A DNA stretch of 64,000 nucleotides from an uncultured Prevotella sp. (lineage in GTDB: Bacteria; Bacteroidota; Bacteroidia; Bacteroidales; Bacteroidaceae), in the NCBI GenBank assembly GCA_938028745.1, contig CALIZL010000050.1, positions 1-64,000 of the forward strand, read 5' to 3'. The notes beneath the pieces were generated by a model. That model had not been told where the DNA came from. It searched no databases and was given only the letters and a program-made list of their open reading frames with translations. Below are positions 61,157-64,000 of the stretch, piece by piece. Every line of letters begins with the position of its first letter. Position 1 is the first letter of the stretch. The translations under genes and the position numbers were made by a program.

Positions 61157-62446
61157 TTAACACGATTTGTGTGTCATAATGTCTAGCACATACTTATCTG
61201 TTTCGTCCATTCCTCGACTTCCAATGGCGGCCAGGTTTCGTATCGAAAGGTCCACATCGTCGTCGATAATGCCCTCAACAGATGTAACATACTTGTGTTG
61301 CATGGCCAACATCGCGCTCAACACGGCCGTACTAACGCCCGACGAGAGTTTCAATGCGCACGAAGGCTTGGCTCCATCGCATATCATACCCGTTAGGTTG
61401 GCAATCATATTCTTTACCGAATAGCATATCTGCTCAAACGTTCCGCCCATCAGGTAGGTTATTCCGCAGCTGCTTCCCGTGCTGGCCACCACGCATCCGC
61501 ACAGAGCCGACAGCGTTCCGAGGTGCTGTTTGATGTAGATGGCCGTCAGGTTGCTGATAATAAGCGCCCTGATAAGTTCCTCTTCGGTGTTGTGGTTCTC
61601 GCGTGCGAACGTTGTTACAGGCACCGTTGTGCAAATTCCTTGGTTGCCGCTGCCGCTGTTGCTCATCACCGGAACCATCGCTCCTGCCATACGCGCATCG
61701 CATGCACCACCGGTTGCCGATAGAATATGCGCAAACATGCTGTCGCCCAGCACGCCACGACCTAGCGGACTGCACATCGTTTTGCCCAACTGGTGGCCAT
61801 AATTGTCCTCCAATCCGCAGCGCGAGGCATTCTCGTTCAGCTTTTTAGCTTCAAGAATAAAGCGCAAGTCGTCGAGAGGCGACTCCGTTGCAAACTCGTA
61901 CACCTTGCGCATAGACAGTTCCACATCTGTCTTAGCCACCGTTTCTGCGCTACAAGCGGCCTTGTCTAGCAGCACCTTGTCGTTCTTGCGCAGGTAAACA
62001 AAGTTGGTGTGCGACCCCTTGATGCGCGCCTCGGCCACTTCGTCGCCGCAGGTGCAGGTAATGTTGATAAAGAGCTTGTCTTCGTCTTCCTCCTCCAACT
62101 TAATGTCGATGCGGTTTTCGGCAATCAGCTTCTTACCCTGTTTAACGCTCTCGGGCGTGCAGCCTTTAAGCACTTCCAGTTGTTTTTCGCTGTCGCCGAT
62201 AAGCACGCCCAAGGCAATGGCGATAGGCAAGCCAATCATCCCCGTGCCGGGGATACCCACGCCCATAGCGTTTTTAAGTACGTTGGCACTCAGTCGCACG
62301 TTAATTCGTTCGGGCGTTTGTGCCAAAAGTTCCTTAGCCTTCGCCGCGCATAGTGCAACAGCGATAGGTTCGGTACATCCAATGGCAGGCACCACCTGCC
62401 GATGTATAAGCTCAAGAATGGCTTTCCTGTCGTTTTCTGATAGCAT
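61157..62446 (-). CDS. UPF0597 / L-cysteine desulfidase-type protein (serine dehydratase alpha fold)
   Basis: A 429-residue protein of the UPF0597 (YhaM/CyuA) family. It begins VVPAIGCTEPIAVALCAAKA, a strong signature, and carries GVGIPGTGMIGLPIAIALG, VMSNSGSGNQGI and GMICDGAKPSCALKL. Conserved cysteines (including those in IGCTEP and CDGAKPSC) hold an Fe-S cluster in this group, which breaks down L-cysteine to sulfide, ammonia and pyruvate or acts on serine. A promoter is seen 370 bases upstream, beyond a MITE-like insert. Confidence 0.92.
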   Translation of the reverse strand: MLSENDRKAILELIHRQVVPAIGCTEPIAVALCAAKAKELLAQTPERINVRLSANVLKNAMGVGIPGTGMIGLPIAIALGVLIGDSEKQLEVLKGCTPESVKQGKKLIAENRIDIKLEEEDEDKLFINITCTCGDEVAEARIKGSHTNFVYLRKNDKVLLDKAACSAETVAKTDVELSMRKVYEFATESPLDDLRFILEAKKLNENASRCGLEDNYGHQLGKTMCSPLGRGVLGDSMFAHILSATGGACDARMAGAMVPVMSNSGSGNQGICTTVPVTTFARENHNTEEELIRALIISNLTAIYIKQHLGTLSALCGCVVASTGSSCGITYLMGGTFEQICYSVKNMIANLTGMICDGAKPSCALKLSSGVSTAVLSAMLAMQHKYVTSVEGIIDDDVDLSIRNLAAIGSRGMDETDKYVLDIMTHKSC

Positions 62447-62484
62447 GGTAAGTTTGTCGGTTGTTTTTGTTTACGGTGTTGTTA

Positions 62485-62680
62485 AGGCGTGTTCTAAAAA
62501 TTCCCCGCAAAGGTTCAATTGTTGTTCCTTGTCTTGCTCTTCACCGTCTTTTTGCTTTTTTCTGGCATCTTTTGCTTTCTCTTTCAGGCGCATAGTTCAC
62601 TATGCTCCTTCAAGCCGTAAGCAACATCTGCTCAGCTAAAAAGCTAAAAACACAGTAAAGGCAATTTTTAGAACATGCCT
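62485..62680. repeat. MITE-like palindromic element 2
   Basis: Ends AGGCGTGTTCTAAAAATT (62485-62502) and, inverted, AGGCATGTTCTAAAAATT (62663-62680) match at 17 of 18 bases and enclose 160 bases. The inside holds a hairpin GCATAGTTCACTATGC and aligns with the element at 20636. No clear target duplication. It lies in the presumed leader of the UPF0597 gene. Confidence 0.7.
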
Positions 62681-62814
62681 AGAATAATTTTGTGCCTTTA
62701 TTCGGCTGTGGACTAGTGTCTCGCAGCCAACGATTTGTTCGCCATGCCCCTCTTTATTTTGTGCAAAATCTATGCCGAAACATACCGCTTGCACAAGAGG
62801 AACGCTAACGCATG

Positions 62815-62846
62815 CAAAGTTAGCAGAATTTACTTAAAACAATCAA
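62815..62846 (-). promoter_or_regulatory. Likely promoter of the UPF0597 gene
   Basis: Minus-strand TTG (62844-62846), 21 bases, TAACTTTG (62815-62822). The next start codon in this direction is at 62446, so the leader would include the MITE-like element. Confidence 0.5.
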
Positions 62847-62882
62847 GCAACCGAATATTTTTTTTATAGAAATGCAAAAGCA

Positions 62883-62904
62883 AGCCCTAAAAGGGCTGTT
62901 TTTT
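62883..62904 (+). terminator. Orphan hairpin with T-run
   Basis: A 6-bp stem AGCCCT/AGGGCT with a 3-base loop is followed by GTTTTTT on the plus strand. No plus-strand gene is seen upstream for more than 3 kb, so its role is unclear. Confidence 0.45.
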
Positions 62905-63130
62905 AACATTTCAACATATTTTAGCCCACTTCTCGCGGTCTTTTTAACTGGCGAAAACAGTCTAATGTTTTTCCGCTTACCATCCCATTCATACCATCTC
63001 GTCTGCCGTGCGCACAAAACTTCGCCCCGCGCCGCCGCCACTTGCCTATATAATAAGGTGTACCCTTTGGCCCAATCGCCCCTTTCCTTCTGGCCAACCA
63101 TCGCCTTTTGGTTTGTCGGTAAACGTTCTA

Positions 63131-63175
63131 ATTCTTTCCAATTCTTGCAAGATTGGAAAGAATTGCATAACTTTG
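63131..63175 (+). promoter_or_regulatory. Promoter and operator-like palindrome of the fic gene
   Basis: A perfect 12-bp inverted repeat, ATTCTTTCCAAT (63131-63142) and ATTGGAAAGAAT (63152-63163), with a 9-base loop, overlaps a promoter with TTG (63145-63147), 20 bases, and TAACTTTG (63168-63175). A repressor or the gene product's own partner could bind here. The start codon lies 26 bases downstream. Confidence 0.65.
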
Positions 63176-63201
63176 TGATGACGTTCAAAGGCAAATAGAC
63201 T

Positions 63202-64000
63202 ATGGGCAAAATAGAATTACCACCGCAGACGAGCCTCAAAGACCGTGCAATAGCTTTGCTCGAAGTGCAAGACGAGAGCATTGTAGCCCTTGCAGAGAAA
63301 ATAAACGAGGAGTACGAATATTGGGACACGGTGAAGTATAAGCCGCTGCCCAAGGGCTGTACGCCCCAAAAACTGTGGGTCTACACTAAGGCATTGCGCA
63401 TGCAAAACAGGATGCGCGTATGGCCCAGCTATGCTATAACGCTGACTGTAACTAGCCACATGCAACGTATATGCCACGAGTTTGACATGAATTTTGGGGG
63501 TACGTGGATGGCCGACGACAAGCTGCCGCCCGAAACAAACGAACGTTATTTGGTGAGTTCGCTCATGGAAGAGGCCATATCGTCAAGTCAGATGGAGGGT
63601 GCCAACACCACGCGCCGTGTGGCAAAAGAAATGCTACGTAAGCAAACAAGGCCCAAAGACAAGGCGCAACAGATGATTGCCAACAACTATCAAACCATAC
63701 AATTTATTGTGCAGAGCAAGGACAAGCCGCTTACCCCGGAGCTTTTGCAACATGTGCACAGGCTGATGACGGAGAAGACACTGAGCAACGATGAGGACGC
63801 GGGCAGGTTTAGAACCAACGATGAGGTGGTAGTGGCAGATGGTATAACGCACGAAGTGGTGCATCGGCCGCCAACTCATCAGGATATAGAACCATTCGTT
63901 GCCGACTTGTGTAGGTTTTTCAACGACGAAGAGCAGTCTGTTTTCATCCACCCGCTGATAAGGGGCATTGTTATTCATTTCATGTTGGCCTACGTTCACC
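63202..64000 (+). CDS. Fic-domain protein, 5' part
   Basis: A 266-codon open frame that runs off the window. The start MGKIELPPQTSLKDRAI is followed by a winged or helical N-terminal part, then SSLMEEAISSSQMEGANTTRR near 119-139, which holds the class II Fic inhibitory helix motif S-x-x-x-E-G (Ser128, Glu132, Gly133). After that comes DAGRFRT and, at the very end, IHFMLAYVH, which leads straight into the catalytic HPFxDGNGR motif expected next. Fic proteins usually transfer AMP from ATP to target proteins. The inhibitory helix keeps them silent until relieved. The gene has its own regulated promoter. Confidence 0.88.
   Translation, partial: MGKIELPPQTSLKDRAIALLEVQDESIVALAEKINEEYEYWDTVKYKPLPKGCTPQKLWVYTKALRMQNRMRVWPSYAITLTVTSHMQRICHEFDMNFGGTWMADDKLPPETNERYLVSSLMEEAISSSQMEGANTTRRVAKEMLRKQTRPKDKAQQMIANNYQTIQFIVQSKDKPLTPELLQHVHRLMTEKTLSNDEDAGRFRTNDEVVVADGITHEVVHRPPTHQDIEPFVADLCRFFNDEEQSVFIHPLIRGIVIHFMLAYVH

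Noticed and set aside
62820..63353. Minus-strand 177-residue frame and plus-strand 62872-63198 frame near the fic gene
   Set aside because: The first is antisense to the fic start and promoter. The second crosses an intrinsic hairpin and the promoter palindrome. Neither shows a domain.

Overview
The window looks like a chromosomal segment of a host-associated Bacteroidota, most likely family Prevotellaceae. The reasons are SusC/SusD and FecR/ECF-sigma modules, Bacteroidota-type promoters (-33 TTTG, about 20 bases, -7 TAnnTTTG), a long-form IspG, C-terminal type IX secretion (T9SS) sorting domains, an ISAon1-type transposase, and very little Shine-Dalgarno signal. No tRNA or rRNA genes were recognised. 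The assignment rests on recognised protein families, not on a database search.

Layout. 0-1 kb: the 3' part of an ISAon1-type insertion sequence, followed by a 9-bp-periodic CTAG array. 1.2-3.4 kb: rubredoxin, a family 9 glycosyltransferase and a DUF4254 protein. 3.4-5.1 kb: gene-free, with one copy of a long dispersed repeat (LR) and an orphan three-repeat CRISPR array (36-bp repeats, 30-bp spacers). 5.1-19.3 kb: a minus-strand aryl-polyene/flexirubin-like pigment cluster with three ketosynthases, two acyl carrier proteins, a ketoreductase, two hotdog dehydratases, a thioesterase, an O-methyltransferase, an LpxL-like acyltransferase, a fused glycosyltransferase-acyltransferase, a LolA-like carrier, an EamA-type membrane protein and two small secreted proteins. 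No aromatic starter-unit gene (ammonia lyase or acyl ligase) is present. 20.9-29.3 kb: two tandem GH85 endo-beta-N-acetylglucosaminidases with T9SS tails, preceded by an ECF sigma factor without a FecR partner. 29.6-32.1 kb: a TonB-dependent receptor. 33.9-40.6 kb: ECF sigma, FecR, SusC, SusD. 41.1-51 kb: cysS, ispG, purE, a PAP2-like membrane protein, rpoN and two small envelope proteins. 51.6-62.4 kb: leuS, a YitT-type membrane protein, a C1 peptidase lipoprotein, a U32 peptidase, sufE, dsbD and a UPF0597/cysteine-desulfidase-type protein. 63.2-64 kb: the 5' part of a Fic-domain gene that runs off the window.

The genes suggest three activities. One is pigment or lipid assembly: type II PKS-like enzymes build a polyene on carrier proteins, and acyl/glycosyl transferases plus LolA-like and secreted proteins place it in the outer membrane. 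Another is nutrient capture: secreted GH85 enzymes cut N-glycans, and SusCD and TonB receptors import glycans or other ligands under ECF sigma control. The rest are housekeeping functions.

The intergenic DNA is unusually repeat-rich. There are four copies of a roughly 640-bp LR element, about nine copies of a GC-rich palindrome (one inside the cysS reading frame), 22-bp tandem repeats of several unrelated sequences, a 44-bp minisatellite, two MITE-like palindromic elements, and many short-word repeats next to gene starts.
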